A program made the position numbers and the translations under genes. A stretch of DNA of 64,000 bases from Choanephora cucurbitarum (taxonomy: Eukaryota; Mucoromycota; Mucoromycetes; Mucorales; Choanephoraceae), in the NCBI GenBank assembly GCA_025331435.1, contig JAIWNI010000002.1, forward strand, positions 496,001 to 560,000. The letters are read 5' to 3'. Below the pieces are notes generated by a model that searched no databases, was not told the origin of the DNA, and worked only from the letters and a program-made list of their open reading frames with translations. How positions within the stretch are numbered: position 1 is the first letter of the stretch; every line of letters begins with the position of its first letter. Positions 1 to 12,053 of the stretch are shown in pieces.

Positions 1-1877
1 TCATTCCTTTTGATCTACATAAACCAAAGCATTCATAGTTTTCTTTTTGTTTAGACGCGTACTTCAAAATGCTCACAACTCGGAAAAAAACTTATCATCT
101 CAACAACAGTCATGACTTGCAAAATAAGCAACTAATTATTAATAATCTTAGATATCAAAGAAAGGCTACCTCTAGAAAAAAAAAGATGAAATTCATCACT
201 TTTGAACACCTAAAAATAAGCTTTTATCTCTCACTCTGCTTTTTTTTTCCATCATCAATTGTAATACAAACGAGTGTTTCTTGTATTGTCCCAAATGCCT
301 GTATCAGCAGTAAAGTCTATTTTATTCATGCATTTTGACAGATAAACTCCTCTTTAATAAAGAAGAAAAAAATTAAAATAAAATAAACGAAAGTGATACA
401 ATGTCAATGATAACTTACCCCGCTGCTTTTGGTTTCAGAACATGATCTTCTTAAGGAATAGGTTCAAAGCAATGACACTTTAAGCCATATAAGCTTTGGC
501 TTATTTCTTGTTTTATTTTTAGGCATGCGAGTATCTCATCTAGCTATGATTGGAATGCACTCATTAGATAAACTCTTGCTTTTCAATGTAAATATATTAC
601 TACTCTGTTAGCTCAAATGCGTTATTTTTGAAGCAATTCTGTAACTAAAACCTCTCTTTGTTTTCATAACTGAAAAAAAAAACATAAACATGTTGCAGAG
701 AAAGAAGCTCAATCTATATGTTATAGGTCATTTGTTGACTGTACAGACACAGCTCATCAAGATCTTTTTGCTACCATTACACATATAGAAATCACATCAT
801 GGACAATAACAAATTACTAGTGTTTGCAGAAACTTTTATTCACTGTGAGGCAATGAGGAGTTAGAGTAGACTTTTGCGGAAAGGGACAACAGTTTGCTTG
901 GCTGCCTTGTAAACTCTCAAGACGATTTGCGCTTCCTTATGCTAAATTCAGAAGGGTACAATACCACCAGAAAGTCGCTGCAAAGTAGACTACAGACAAG
1001 AAATTACACAGCGGAATGGGCGTTATTCAAGAGAAGAAATGATTGGCGTTGATAAACTTTTTTTTTTTAACGCAATAAGGTCTTTACATCAACTTTGCCT
1101 ATGTGTAACAAGTCAATAAAAAATTGAGTGATTTGTGGTAGATCTCTTCTTTTTTTTTTTTTTGTTTTTGTCTTTCTAATAAAAAAGAAAAAAGATAACA
1201 GAACCTGACTTAGGCTCTGAGGCTTTGATAGACACCACATCAATAACTGTAGAGATACCCTCACTTCCTTACATTCAAGAAAATCTTGGCCGAGAATGGA
1301 CTGTTTCGTCTGGATTCAGAGAAAAAAGCAACAGAAGAGCGGCCAGAAAAAAGAGGCTAGTTAGTGATGCTAGCAAATATATATATATATATATCCAGTA
1401 TTTTTTGAGGATTATGGTGAAACAACTACTCTGATGCTGGATATATCCACCAAAAAAGAATATATGGCTTATGTTACAAAACGCCATCACGACAGCAATT
1501 CAGCAGAGTACAGTATGGTAAATAAAGCATATCTAGACTATCCTAGCTATGATGGGACCACTTTCATTCTCACTGTTTGTATCTTGGATGAAATCCATTC
1601 AAGCCTTCCCTATTTCCATTACACTATAGATGTCACCAGTATGTTCGTAAAGGCAAGAGATCAACATTAAACACAAGTACGATGCCCTTTACGAGATGGA
1701 GAGGGACAGAACGATCGAACGAATCCAGCTTGCAGGAGAGATAACTGATGCTCCAGGCTATGATATGTTTTTTGATGATGGCGAATTTGCGATGATCAAT
1801 CTGGAATGGATATATGTATTTAGCTTAGGTTACATTATGCTGAGGCAATTCTTCTTGGGTTTAAAGATTGCAAAGTA
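1..1877. repeat. Left arm of a long inverted repeat (arm at least 1.88 kb)
   Basis: The reverse complement of this stretch recurs as 12188-13297 followed by 6461-7228, the two parts being separated only by a retrotransposon. Position 1 pairs with 13297, and pairing stops at about 1877/6461. The arms look almost identical by eye; the one difference I noticed is a T-run of 11 at 1058-1068 against 12 A in the other arm. Because the match is still perfect at position 1, the outer boundary lies at or beyond the window edge. The arm carries an A/T-rich leader, a (TA)n tract near 1377-1393 and short decayed reading frames. Whether this is a terminal inverted repeat of a transposon or an inverted segmental duplication cannot be told from this window. 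Confidence 0.95.
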
Positions 1878-1920
1878 TGTTGGTTTTAATACTACTGTAA
1901 GCAATTTGAAGTTTCAGTAG
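1434..1920 (+). pseudogene. Decayed reading frames in the left inverted-repeat arm
   Basis: Two open stretches, 1434-1670 and 1696-1920, lie in different frames with protein-like composition; the second contains GEITDAPGYDMFFDDGEFAM. They look like one coding region broken by a frameshift near 1670-1696, and the frame also drifts upstream at 1225-1434 through the (TA)n tract. The second frame crosses the arm boundary at 1877. I do not recognise the family. A faint likeness to DSPG-type sequences in some eukaryotic transposon proteins is not enough for a name. The same frames are mirrored at 6442-6904 on the minus strand. Confidence 0.3.
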
Positions 1921-4900
1921 CAAATCTGCATATTCAATCTTGAATTAGCAAGTTCCTTTTCAATAATACCAGATAAATCAACTAGCTGGGGTTATTGGTC
2001 TGGCTTGTTCCAAAATCAAGAAAAGATTCATTCAATTATCTGAATGTGGCCATTTCTCACAGCTGTTTGTGATAGTAGACAGCTTGAATAATCGTGTCAA
2101 GTTGATGCATATAGCATTGTTTACAGAAGAAGTCAAACACAACGTCACTGTTAGACCCGAAAGCAACAAAGTAGTACTTGCTAGCTTTATAAATGAATCC
2201 GTGGAAGACTTATTACCCTCTGAGTACAATCAAAATACCAACCTTACTGATGAATCGAGGCTTTCATCAGATCGATATCTTATCATGACTAGTCTTTTTG
2301 ACCGGCGCAATGTTTACATCAAAGTGTGAAGCTTTTGAATTAGAAGCTATGTCTATTCAGAGCTATTGGGTGTTGACTTGGTTTTTTTCATTAAGCCTTT
2401 GAATGTGCCACAACATGAGGACACAACTGCTGCAGCTGATCGCATTGCCAAAGCATATTGTCTCGCACATAGGGCATACGCCAAATCTGACTGTTGTATG
2501 CAATCCAATCAAGTTGAAGAGAAATGAAATCAACTGCAGCGAAATCAAAAGAGTCCAGTCATTTTTCTCAGCTTGATCTTTCATTGAATTCTGGAAAGCA
2601 AGACGTAAACAAGACATCAGTCAGTCTCAAAGGGAAATCCTTTTCTGTCTGACTATGGAAGATGACAGTGAGTTATTTCTTCGTTTCCTTCCATATGATT
2701 TGACTTGTGTCATCAGCATAAACTCAAGCTGTGTCGAAATCAGTCACTACTTTTCAGATGACAATGATCCATCAATCCAAGGCTACAGAGATATGATGGA
2801 CAAGCATTGAGAAAGAATCGATGGATTTGTGTATGAAAAGCAGTTTATACAGCCTCGAAGTTATCCTGAAATGAACAGTCTCAGACTAGATTACAGGCAC
2901 AATGACCCCACTGAATTCATTCGGCTATTTCAAGACGTCCTAAGCCACCATGTTATCTTGAATTTACAATGTACCAATATCCATAGAAAGAGAGAGAAAT
3001 ACAAGAATACTATGTTTGGCTAGAACTAGAGAAACTTAGAGAGTAGTGGAACGTTATTTGTATGTATTAGGGGGGGGGGGGAAAGACGAAATGAGGAGAG
3101 TAGCAATTCAGCAAACATGAGATGTTCCGAAGAGACAGAGCATGGTCAGCGCACAATGTCCAGACAAGAAACCTATAAACGAACCGATACTACACTGATC
3201 AGGAGACGCTTCAATAACGTCAATACCACCCCCACCTCATCCGATAATCACTATATATCTGAAAAGGCTTGTGAATCAGTAATTTACCAACGTACTTTAG
3301 TAGACAGCAAAATTAAGTACAGGCAGAAGCCATCTTTTTTTTTTCTGAGGGTATCATTGTAAGCGGTTGTTTTTGTTTAAGAAGTAAAGGATTGTCTAGT
3401 TACAACCCTCCCTATTTTTAAGAGTTCTAAAAGTATTTTTTATAGCGTTCTTGAGAGAATAGATGGACCAACATCCTATTATTTTCAGACGTCAAGTGGT
3501 ACAGATATGCTAGCCAGGTTCGCATCTCATCCGAGAACAAGGCTACTGTTGCTGGAAATCATCAAAAAAAAAACAAGATGTCAACATTCATCTAGTGAGT
3601 GATTGTAACCAAGATGCAAAAGAGAGTCAGCAGTGTTCTCGAAATCCTTTGGCGATTTTGATTGATGCAGATGACTTTGACCTGTACAAACTGCTTCTCA
3701 ATAGAGTTCTTTTGGACTCTTTTGATATAAAAGGTGTGCTTATATCACATTGTAGTACTGAAGCAATCATAGAGCTTCAAAGGCGAGGCAAGAGAGTTAA
3801 TCATAACAGCTGATGGCATGGAGCTAGCATTGCAATTTCTTCTTTTTTTTTTGTTAGAATTAGTTCTAGAGACTATCAATAGTTTTGACTATGTTTCAGC
3901 AGGCCAACACTTTTGGTAACCATTAGAGTCTTTGTTCTTCTTTTACGATCGTAGCGGCTATCACAGCAAGAAGCTAGTTCAGAGCGATAGCGTCTTTCAA
4001 GCTATTTTTCGCAGTCGAAGAAGCAAACTATCATTCATCCAAAATAGCTCAGTCCTTTCATTCCTTATGGACCTACAAACAAAATCTTCTCCTCAAAGCA
4101 AAAGCCATATCAAACTATTCAGATGGATTGCTAGCCGGTGTTGATTTCTATAGACGACATAGTTTGAGAATATGCATTGTCCCCTTGACTTGCCTGAGTC
4201 ATTATCCTAATGTTGATTTATATCTGCATCAATTATTGTTGTCTGATAGATATAGCTCTTAGTTCTCCTTCAGTAAAAGTAGAAAAGCAGTCGAAGAGTT
4301 GGATATATACTGATAACACAGACTCTTCTGATCCTTCTGCAGATCCCAATGTTGCCTTTTCAGACGGTGCATCCAATGACTTTGTTGAATTCTTTAAATC
4401 CTTCGAGAGTGTCTAATTCTTTATCTATGGTATTTGGGATCCAGTCACTAGCGTTAATACTGCAGACAATGTGATGGCTGCTATTTTGGTAATAGCGTTT
4501 TCGTTAATTGTTCTGATGCTCTTTTTTGATATTGTGATGTAAGTCAGCTTGGTATCCTAGAGAACGGGGCTCAATGAATGTACATGTAGTGGTTTCATGT
4601 CAGCATCAATAGAGGAAATAATACCAAGGAAAGAGAGCATGGTCGGTGAAAGATAAGGCTTGCTTTAGTAGCAAAAGCCAGACCTTCCGTTCTAAACTTA
4701 TACTGTAACTTGATTCTAGGCTTATTTATTATAGCAGTAGGTATACAAACGAATACAAAGACTGGTAAGCTAAATTGAGCGTTCTGTTTAGATGTGGTCA
4801 TGGGGATTGAGCAATATTGGTGCTTTGAGTCAAACAATGTGTGCTTTAAACATATGTTTTATGTGGCAACTGATAAAGAGATAGAGAACCAACACAGAAG

Positions 4901-6460
4901 ACTTCAGGAGGAAAGCGAGTACTTGATTCAACATCATAACAGGCTCTAACACCATGGTAAGCGATCAACTATTGTCAAGTCCTTTTTTCGCAAATGACTA
5001 TTGATTTTGTATCACATCAACATACAGTAACGGGTCAATTTAAGGTTATATAGTTTGAGGGCATGATGGCTTTAGATGCCTGTCATTTTTTTCTACCACA
5101 AAGACCACTAAAGTCATACTTGATTATAAAAGAGTAACTTGAAGTCAAACACTCTTTAATAAAGTAGAGCAAACATGACTGTAGATTAGGTTAACTCAGC
5201 ACAACCAACTTGTAATATTGCTGCATGCAACGGCGGAATAACTTCATGTTGGGCCTGTATAAATACAAGGCGTGATACTATAGTCTTCCATAGGCTTTCT
5301 GCTATGACTCATTTCAGTCACAACTTAACGTTGCCAAGCTTGAACCTTACTAGGCTTGAGTTGTCATATATGCCTTTATCGTCCTATCCGCTTCAGTGAA
5401 AAGCAAATGAGATGTAAGAAAATCAAAGAGCGAGAAAGATTGAATGGAAAGATATCTAGTCAGTCAAATGAGAAAGGCCAACTAGTGACAGAGGAAGAAC
5501 ATTGCTGAGATTGGATGTGTGCTATTCATGTCCGTCATGCATTGGCTAGAAGGTATCCATTACCTATTATGGGAAAGTGGTACCATAAATGCTTATTACG
5601 ATTATATTTGTGAAAGAAGAAGAAGAAATAAGGAGTGTCTGTATGCACTCAGACATAAGGACAAACACAAAATCTTAGCTGGTTTGATTTAATTCATGCA
5701 CATCTGCTGTATCTTCTTCGGGAAGTTCTTCCGAACCTCTATCTGGTGCTGATAATTTTATTCACACTATTTCTGTACCTGATTTTTTAGTTCATGGTCG
5801 TCGTCGTAATGATAGTAGTCTTGGTGTTCTTGGTGCTTAAAGTATCGTAAAATGCATTACCCAGCATATTCCAAATAAGACACAAGTCCTGTGTTATGTC
5901 ACTTTACTTAATTTATATATTGCCATATAATCCGTGTATTAAATAAAAGCCTCCCTTTGATTCTGTTTAACCCTCTTGACTTAACAGATTATTTAATGAT
6001 GGTGCTAGCGGAGATGATGGGTACATATCCTAAGCATAAACAGCGAGGGGGCGATGTGAATGACACAGTCGCTCATAATAGCAACAGCAACAGTAGAAAG
6101 AGGGGGGTACACCATCAGGTGAAAGAGGCTTTCAAAGGTGCAGATTTAAGCGGAGAGGTAGAATTCCATTATGATTTTTTGTGATCCAACTTGTCCTGCT
6201 TTATTTATCTACGTTGGCTCTCCAAAGCCAAGAATTGAGATCATCTCTTTGTTTTCATCACGAATAGTGTCATTTGTTTTGTCTAGAATAAAAGATATAT
6301 GTATAAGCAGCATCAAACTATTCCTTATATTTATAACCGATTTCTTTGACTTTTTCTTACACAGTAGTCGCTCAATTTAGAGGTGTCTGATTTGAGAGTA
6401 TGCTTGATACAACAGTGCATTTCTTAAGAATATACACACTCTCAAACAAAACGACTATTG
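1878..6460 (+). pseudogene. Centre of the inverted repeat: decayed coding tracts, no intact gene
   Basis: The unique 4.6 kb between the arms has no long open frame, but several short plus-strand stretches look like old coding sequence. 1993-2329 contains VIVDSLNNRVKL; about 2425-2575 contains NLTVVCNPIKLKRNEI in one frame while the adjacent frame is also open; 2640-3023 has only one stop before EFIRLFQDVLSHHVIL; 3595-3813 contains ILIDADDFDLYKLLL; 4210-4416 and 5700-5839 are further pieces. Stops and frame changes separate them. I could not assign any piece to a transposase, polymerase, integrase or capsid family. A run of 12 G lies at 3070-3081. The rest of the centre shows nothing I can name. 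Confidence 0.4.
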
Positions 6461-7228
6461 TACTTTGCAATCTTTAAACCCAAGAAGAATTGCCTCAGCA
6501 TAATGTAACCTAAGCTAAATACATATATCCATTCCAGATTGATCATCGCAAATTCGCCATCATCAAAAAACATATCATAGCCTGGAGCATCAGTTATCTC
6601 TCCTGCAAGCTGGATTCGTTCGATCGTTCTGTCCCTCTCCATCTCGTAAAGGGCATCGTACTTGTGTTTAATGTTGATCTCTTGCCTTTACGAACATACT
6701 GGTGACATCTATAGTGTAATGGAAATAGGGAAGGCTTGAATGGATTTCATCCAAGATACAAACAGTGAGAATGAAAGTGGTCCCATCATAGCTAGGATAG
6801 TCTAGATATGCTTTATTTACCATACTGTACTCTGCTGAATTGCTGTCGTGATGGCGTTTTGTAACATAAGCCATATATTCTTTTTTGGTGGATATATCCA
6901 GCATCAGAGTAGTTGTTTCACCATAATCCTCAAAAAATACTGGATATATATATATATATATTTGCTAGCATCACTAACTAGCCTCTTTTTTCTGGCCGCT
7001 CTTCTGTTGCTTTTTTCTCTGAATCCAGACGAAACAGTCCATTCTCGGCCAAGATTTTCTTGAATGTAAGGAAGTGAGGGTATCTCTACAGTTATTGATG
7101 TGGTGTCTATCAAAGCCTCAGAGCCTAAGTCAGGTTCTGTTATCTTTTTTCTTTTTTATTAGAAAGACAAAAACAAAAAAAAAAAAAAGAAGAGATCTAC
7201 CACAAATCACTCAATTTTTTATTGACTT
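6461..7228. repeat. Right arm of the long inverted repeat, inner part
   Basis: This is the reverse complement of about 1110-1877. It ends at 7228 with GACTT, the left copy of the 5 bp target duplication of the gypsy element that starts at 7229. The reading frames seen in the left arm reappear here on the minus strand unchanged (for example 6668-6904 mirrors 1434-1670). Confidence 0.95.
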
Positions 7229-7357
7229 TGTAAGAGGGCCAAAGTCTTAATATAGAAAAGAACTAAGTTTTATTTATTGTTACAATTAAAATTATATATT
7301 TGAATTCAAACACTAAGTGCTTTGTGTGACTTGTGATTTAAGAGCTGAACTCTTACA
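7229..7357 (-). repeat. 3' LTR of the gypsy element
   Basis: This 129 bp copy starts TGTAAGAGGGCC on the plus strand and ends GAACTCTTACA. TGTAAGAG and CTCTTACA form the short terminal inverted repeats. It is the downstream LTR because the coding frame is on the minus strand. The polypurine tract adjoins it at 7358-7370. Confidence 0.95.
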
Positions 7358-7375
7358 TTATCCCCTCTTAAGCTC

Positions 7376-10300
7376 TTAGTCACTAGTAGGATGCTTCTTG
7401 TAAACATCTCGAAGATTAGCAGTTGTAGTTACTAATCTGTTCTTTTGGTCTTTTCTTTCCAGCTTCATGCTTAGGCCATCTGAAGTGACTTTGACAACCA
7501 TCCATGGACCAGTGAACTTTGGAGCGGGAAATTTCCATTCAGATTTCATTTTTATCTTATATACAAAATCACCAACATGAATTGCTTCTTTGAATTTTCT
7601 GTTCTTGTTGAAGTATTTTTGTTGACGCTCTTGACTTGTTTGTAGATTTACTTTGATTTGGTTGTGTAGAATAGGCAAGTAATGATTTAGATGATGATAC
7701 CAAGATTCTGCAGTATAAGTTTTGAATGTGGTAGTTACTTCACCATTTAGTTGAGGCAAGACAGGTTTTCTTCCAAACATAGCTTCAAACGGACTAAACT
7801 GTGTTGACGCTTGTTTACTGGTGTTGATAGCAAACGTGACGAAAGGTAAGTAGTTGTCCCATTCTTCTGGTTTGTTTTCGACAAATGTAGCCAAAGAAGA
7901 CTTGACTGATCTGTTCATTCTCTCAACTAAGCCATCGCTCTCCGGATGTTCAACACTTGTTTCTACTTTCTGTATTCCTAGTCTCTTGCTGACTAACTGC
8001 ATGGCGCTTGATATAAAATTTTTACCGTTGTCTGTAATCCACTTCTTGGGGGTACCAAATATCAAGACGATTGAGTATAGCAACACATCTGCTACTGTGT
8101 TCGAATCGAATGACTTGAGGGGAACTGTGATAACCCATCTGGTTAGGTATTCCATAAATACTAACAGGTATTTGTTTCCTCTTGTGGATTCTGGCAAGAA
8201 AGCTACATCAGCGGCCCAGACTTCACCTGCTTCTCCAGGTTGGATGCTCTTCAAATTGATGTATTTGTGTGTGGGTGCCTTGTGTCTGATGCACTTGTCA
8301 CATCTCTTCACATACTCAACTGTGTCTTGATACCATGTTGGCCACCATGCATTTTCTTTTACTCTTGCTACCGTCTTCTCCCTCCCTAAATGACCAGCTG
8401 TAGGAGTATCATGACAAAGGTAGAGAAAATGATGCACCAGTGAATCCGGGAGCCAGATTACCCAAGTGGTGTCGTCCAAACGCTTGTACCAAATGTTGTT
8501 CCTCAAGGACACGTCTTGCTGTAGATCTCTGCTCAGGCATTCTTGCAATGCTCTGTCAGTCTTCTGTTCTTCTGCAATTCTACCTGGAGTGAGGATTTTT
8601 TCTACTTGGCTATGTATGGCAACAGCAGCAATGCATAGTCTACTTAATGCATCAGCGTCTTTGTTGTTAATTCCCTTGATATGCACAACAGAAAAATCAT
8701 AGCTAGTGATGTCCATAACCCATCTAGCAATACGTCCTTTGGGTTCTTTTGTGGATAGAATTTGCTTCAACGCGGCATGATCCGTATGGATTACCAATGA
8801 GTGACAACCATGGACGTAGCAATGGAAATGCTGTAAAGCCCATGCTACCGCTAGACATTCTCGTTCCGTAGTGGAATAGTTTCTTTGAGCTTTGTTCAAT
8901 GTCTTGCTTGCAAATGCAACCGGTCTTCCATTTTGGACTAATACTGCACCTAAGCCAGTGTCGGAAGCGTCGCAATGTATTTCATACGGTAAGTTGCTAT
9001 CCGGGTAAGCTAGTTCAGGTAATGAGACAAGAGTTTTCTTGAGTTCTTGAAAAACCCGATCTTCTCGTTCACTCCATTTCCACGTAACATCTTTTTGTAA
9101 TAGTTTATACAGAGGGCTTGCCATTTGAGATAGATTTTTGATAAATCTGTGATAGAAAGTGCATAGACCTAAGAATTGCTGCAACTCTTTTATATTCTTG
9201 GGAGCTATCATCTTCTCAATTGGATCTGTTTTACCAGGATTGCTTCTAATGCCGGAACCGGAGACTATGAAACCAAGAAATTTTGCTTCTTTTTGAAATA
9301 ACTTGCATTTCTCCAGGTTCACCTTCAAATTCCATTTGTCAAGTATTCTGAACACCTCATCTACAGTCTTGATATTTTCTTCTTTTGTTTTGCTATAAAT
9401 CAAAATATCATCTAAGTAAATGATTGTGTTTTTTACTTGACCCAGGATTGTGTGCATGAAGCGTGCGAATGTCGAGGGTGCATTTGTAAGACCGAAAGGC
9501 ATCACGTTGTATTCTACCAGAAGGTCCCCTGCTATAAATGCGGTCTTGCATTTGTCCTCTTCCCTAATGGGTATGTGCCAATAACCTGCTTTCAAGTCTA
9601 TGGATGAGAACCAGATTGCTCCTGTTAGGTTATCCACCAATTCCTCCATTCTTGGTAATGGCCATTTATCCTTGCGTGTTATGACGTTCAATGCAATAAA
9701 GTTATTACACAATCTCCATGTTCCATCTGGTTTTGGAACCAACACCGGAGGTGAGCACCAAGGACTGTTGCTTATTCTTACCACACCAGCATCTAGCATC
9801 TTTTGGACTTCTTCTAACAGCACCTTCTTTTCTTTAGGCGAAAGCCTTCTTCCTCTCTTGACTATTGGTTGAGCATTTCCTGTATCAATGACATGTTCTA
9901 CTGGAGCATTAGTAATTGCCTGTCTCTCCATTAATTTAAAGACATTTGGATATTTCTTCTTCAAAGCTAATACTTCTTCAGGGTCTTGAACATCCAGTTG
10001 TACTGCAACTACTGTTGTCTTCTCAGTTTCTTGTATGTCTCTTAGTTTTGCTCCTGGAATGAATAGCTTCTTTGCCGGATATACTGTTATATCAGCTGCA
10101 ATAAAGAAATCCATTCCCAAAATGATAGGTACATTTTGTTTGTTCACTACCAAGAACTTGCACTCATAGTCTTGTCCATCTATTTTCATTGATACCTTTG
10201 TAGACTTGTTTACTATTTCTCTGGACTTGTTTCCATATTCAATACAAGAATCAGTTTCATCGTCTAGTTTCAAGCCTAGGTCATCTGCTACTCTTCTGTT

Positions 10301-12007
10301 GATTGTACTGATCATGGCACCTGTATCAGCTAACACACCCACGTCTTGATCTCTAATCTTTGCTGTTACTGCAAATCTTCTAGGATCATCGGAGTATACC
10401 ACTTCCATTGAGTGTGTGGCTACATTGCTTGCATATACCACTGCTTGTGTGGAAGTGAAATATAGCCTTTCAAAAAGATTGGATTCTTCCTCTTCCCCTT
10501 CTGTTTCGGCATGGTCCTTTACTGCTTGTGTGTTTTGTTTGACAGGCCTCCCCCTGTGGTTTTCATTGCGCTTGCTATAGCAGTCTACCGCTTTATGACC
10601 TTTTTTACCACAGTGATTGCAGTTACCTTTGATACGCTTGGTCATCTTTTGATTCTGGGCATTTATGGTGCCATGAACCACCCCTTCCATCGGTTGTATG
10701 TTGGTAGGGTTATCACCAGCAGTGCTTTGTAGTAATGGGTTAACTGCGCTTGAAGAGCCTGGTCCAGAAGTTCCCAAACGAGCAATGCGACGCTCTTTTG
10801 CATTTCGTTCTAAGCGTACACCATAAGCTACAGCCTCTTGTAAACTCTCAGGTTCTGCTAGAGCAATTCTATCTGCTAACGCATTGTTAATAATGCGATA
10901 AAAGAAATACAATTGGATGTGAGTTTCTTTTGTAATTCTGGTTATTTCTATTAATAACTTAGGACCGAAGGACACCATTGATTCAGAACCTTGTTTCATA
11001 GAGTCAATATTGGCTAAGGCTCTGCTTTGTGCTTGTAGTCCTCCTCCGAAGAAATCACAAAAAGCTTTTCTTGCATCCTTGAATGAACCTGAACGAAGTT
11101 CTTCTTTTCTGCCATCCCACCATAATCCCGCTGGACCCTGTAAAGCCATCATGAATTCACTCAATGATTGTTTGTCATCCCATTGATAGTAATCCACCAG
11201 CTTTTCAAAAGTCAACAGCCATTCATAGGAATCCTCTTTTTCTGTACCCTTAAAAACAGGAACTGGATGGATTCTTTTGCGACTCTGGTTTCCAGTACTC
11301 ATACTGTTCTCAAACATTTGTGTATTTTGAGTGTGTATGGCATGATAGCGTTGGGTACCGTTTGACTGTTGGGTGGACGGAGTGCTATATTCTGATCCAC
11401 TTTCCTCGTCTGCGGTTTGGTGCCGAATTGATTGTGCGCTAACAGGCCTCTGATAAGTCTGTTGAACTGTCTGTTTACTGATCATCTCCTCCATCTTTAA
11501 AGCGCTATGGTTCAGATGATCTTGGAGTTCTGCGATAATCTTCTCTTGATCGATTACTCGTGCTTCTAATCTTGACTTTGTTGTTTCCAATTGGTCTTTC
11601 TCATTTGAGATCAATCGCAATTTCAAATTAAAATTTTGTTTAATTTGCCCCTCTCTGTTTTTGAGTTCCGCATCAAATTCTGACCCTTGTCTAAGTCGAA
11701 TTTCTCTTTGCTGCTCAACGAATTGTTGGAATTCCTGTTGTAAGGTCATCAAGCTTTGCTCTTTTTCTACTAGAACTGCTTGCAATGCCTCATAGCGAAT
11801 TCTCCATTGCCGATCTTGCTCTGCAAATCTGGCCTCCAATTCGGTTTTGACATTAACATCAAGATTTTCTAGCTGATGTTGCATGCCCAGGGGTTGTTCC
11901 TGTTTGAAAACTTGCTGGTCCTGAGTATTGAGGAGACTTCGAGCTAAGTTACTAAGGCTCCAAATATTCTCCTCCTCCCCAAACTGTTTGTTGTCTGACA
12001 TTTTCAA
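7376..12007 (-). CDS. Gag-Pol polyprotein of the Ty3/gypsy element (1543 aa, single frame)
   Basis: A single uninterrupted frame encodes all retrotransposon functions. In order: an N-terminal coiled-coil gag (about 55-175) and capsid-like region (about 245-400); a CCHC zinc knuckle CNHCGKKGHKAVDC at about 463-476; an aspartic protease with DTGA near 561; a reverse transcriptase with SSIDLKAGY (D804) and the YLDD box at 864-867; RNase H with HCDASD (D1013) and HTDHAAL (D1076); an integrase with an HHCC zinc finger (H1199, H1206, C1236, C1239) and a D1267, D1326, E1362 triad whose last spacing is 35 residues; and a GPY/F-like module (TGPWMVVKV) at the C terminus. I see no chromodomain. Gag and Pol share one frame with no frameshift, so processing or copy-number control must be post-translational. 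All catalytic residues I can check are present, so the element may be active. Confidence 0.96.
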   Translation of the reverse strand: MKMSDNKQFGEEENIWSLSNLARSLLNTQDQQVFKQEQPLGMQHQLENLDVNVKTELEARFAEQDRQWRIRYEALQAVLVEKEQSLMTLQQEFQQFVEQQREIRLRQGSEFDAELKNREGQIKQNFNLKLRLISNEKDQLETTKSRLEARVIDQEKIIAELQDHLNHSALKMEEMISKQTVQQTYQRPVSAQSIRHQTADEESGSEYSTPSTQQSNGTQRYHAIHTQNTQMFENSMSTGNQSRKRIHPVPVFKGTEKEDSYEWLLTFEKLVDYYQWDDKQSLSEFMMALQGPAGLWWDGRKEELRSGSFKDARKAFCDFFGGGLQAQSRALANIDSMKQGSESMVSFGPKLLIEITRITKETHIQLYFFYRIINNALADRIALAEPESLQEAVAYGVRLERNAKERRIARLGTSGPGSSSAVNPLLQSTAGDNPTNIQPMEGVVHGTINAQNQKMTKRIKGNCNHCGKKGHKAVDCYSKRNENHRGRPVKQNTQAVKDHAETEGEEEESNLFERLYFTSTQAVVYASNVATHSMEVVYSDDPRRFAVTAKIRDQDVGVLADTGAMISTINRRVADDLGLKLDDETDSCIEYGNKSREIVNKSTKVSMKIDGQDYECKFLVVNKQNVPIILGMDFFIAADITVYPAKKLFIPGAKLRDIQETEKTTVVAVQLDVQDPEEVLALKKKYPNVFKLMERQAITNAPVEHVIDTGNAQPIVKRGRRLSPKEKKVLLEEVQKMLDAGVVRISNSPWCSPPVLVPKPDGTWRLCNNFIALNVITRKDKWPLPRMEELVDNLTGAIWFSSIDLKAGYWHIPIREEDKCKTAFIAGDLLVEYNVMPFGLTNAPSTFARFMHTILGQVKNTIIYLDDILIYSKTKEENIKTVDEVFRILDKWNLKVNLEKCKLFQKEAKFLGFIVSGSGIRSNPGKTDPIEKMIAPKNIKELQQFLGLCTFYHRFIKNLSQMASPLYKLLQKDVTWKWSEREDRVFQELKKTLVSLPELAYPDSNLPYEIHCDASDTGLGAVLVQNGRPVAFASKTLNKAQRNYSTTERECLAVAWALQHFHCYVHGCHSLVIHTDHAALKQILSTKEPKGRIARWVMDITSYDFSVVHIKGINNKDADALSRLCIAAVAIHSQVEKILTPGRIAEEQKTDRALQECLSRDLQQDVSLRNNIWYKRLDDTTWVIWLPDSLVHHFLYLCHDTPTAGHLGREKTVARVKENAWWPTWYQDTVEYVKRCDKCIRHKAPTHKYINLKSIQPGEAGEVWAADVAFLPESTRGNKYLLVFMEYLTRWVITVPLKSFDSNTVADVLLYSIVLIFGTPKKWITDNGKNFISSAMQLVSKRLGIQKVETSVEHPESDGLVERMNRSVKSSLATFVENKPEEWDNYLPFVTFAINTSKQASTQFSPFEAMFGRKPVLPQLNGEVTTTFKTYTAESWYHHLNHYLPILHNQIKVNLQTSQERQQKYFNKNRKFKEAIHVGDFVYKIKMKSEWKFPAPKFTGPWMVVKVTSDGLSMKLERKDQKNRLVTTTANLRDVYKKHPTSD

Positions 12008-12053
12008 TTAGGAAATTCTTTTGTTTGTATACAAATTTTAGCTTCTCCACCAG

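Noticed and set aside
2363..2617. Minus-strand frame with a CPMCxxxC...CSSC zinc-finger-like pattern
   Set aside because: The opposite strand reads as a more protein-like decayed frame with neighbours in the same orientation; the cysteine pattern is probably a shadow.
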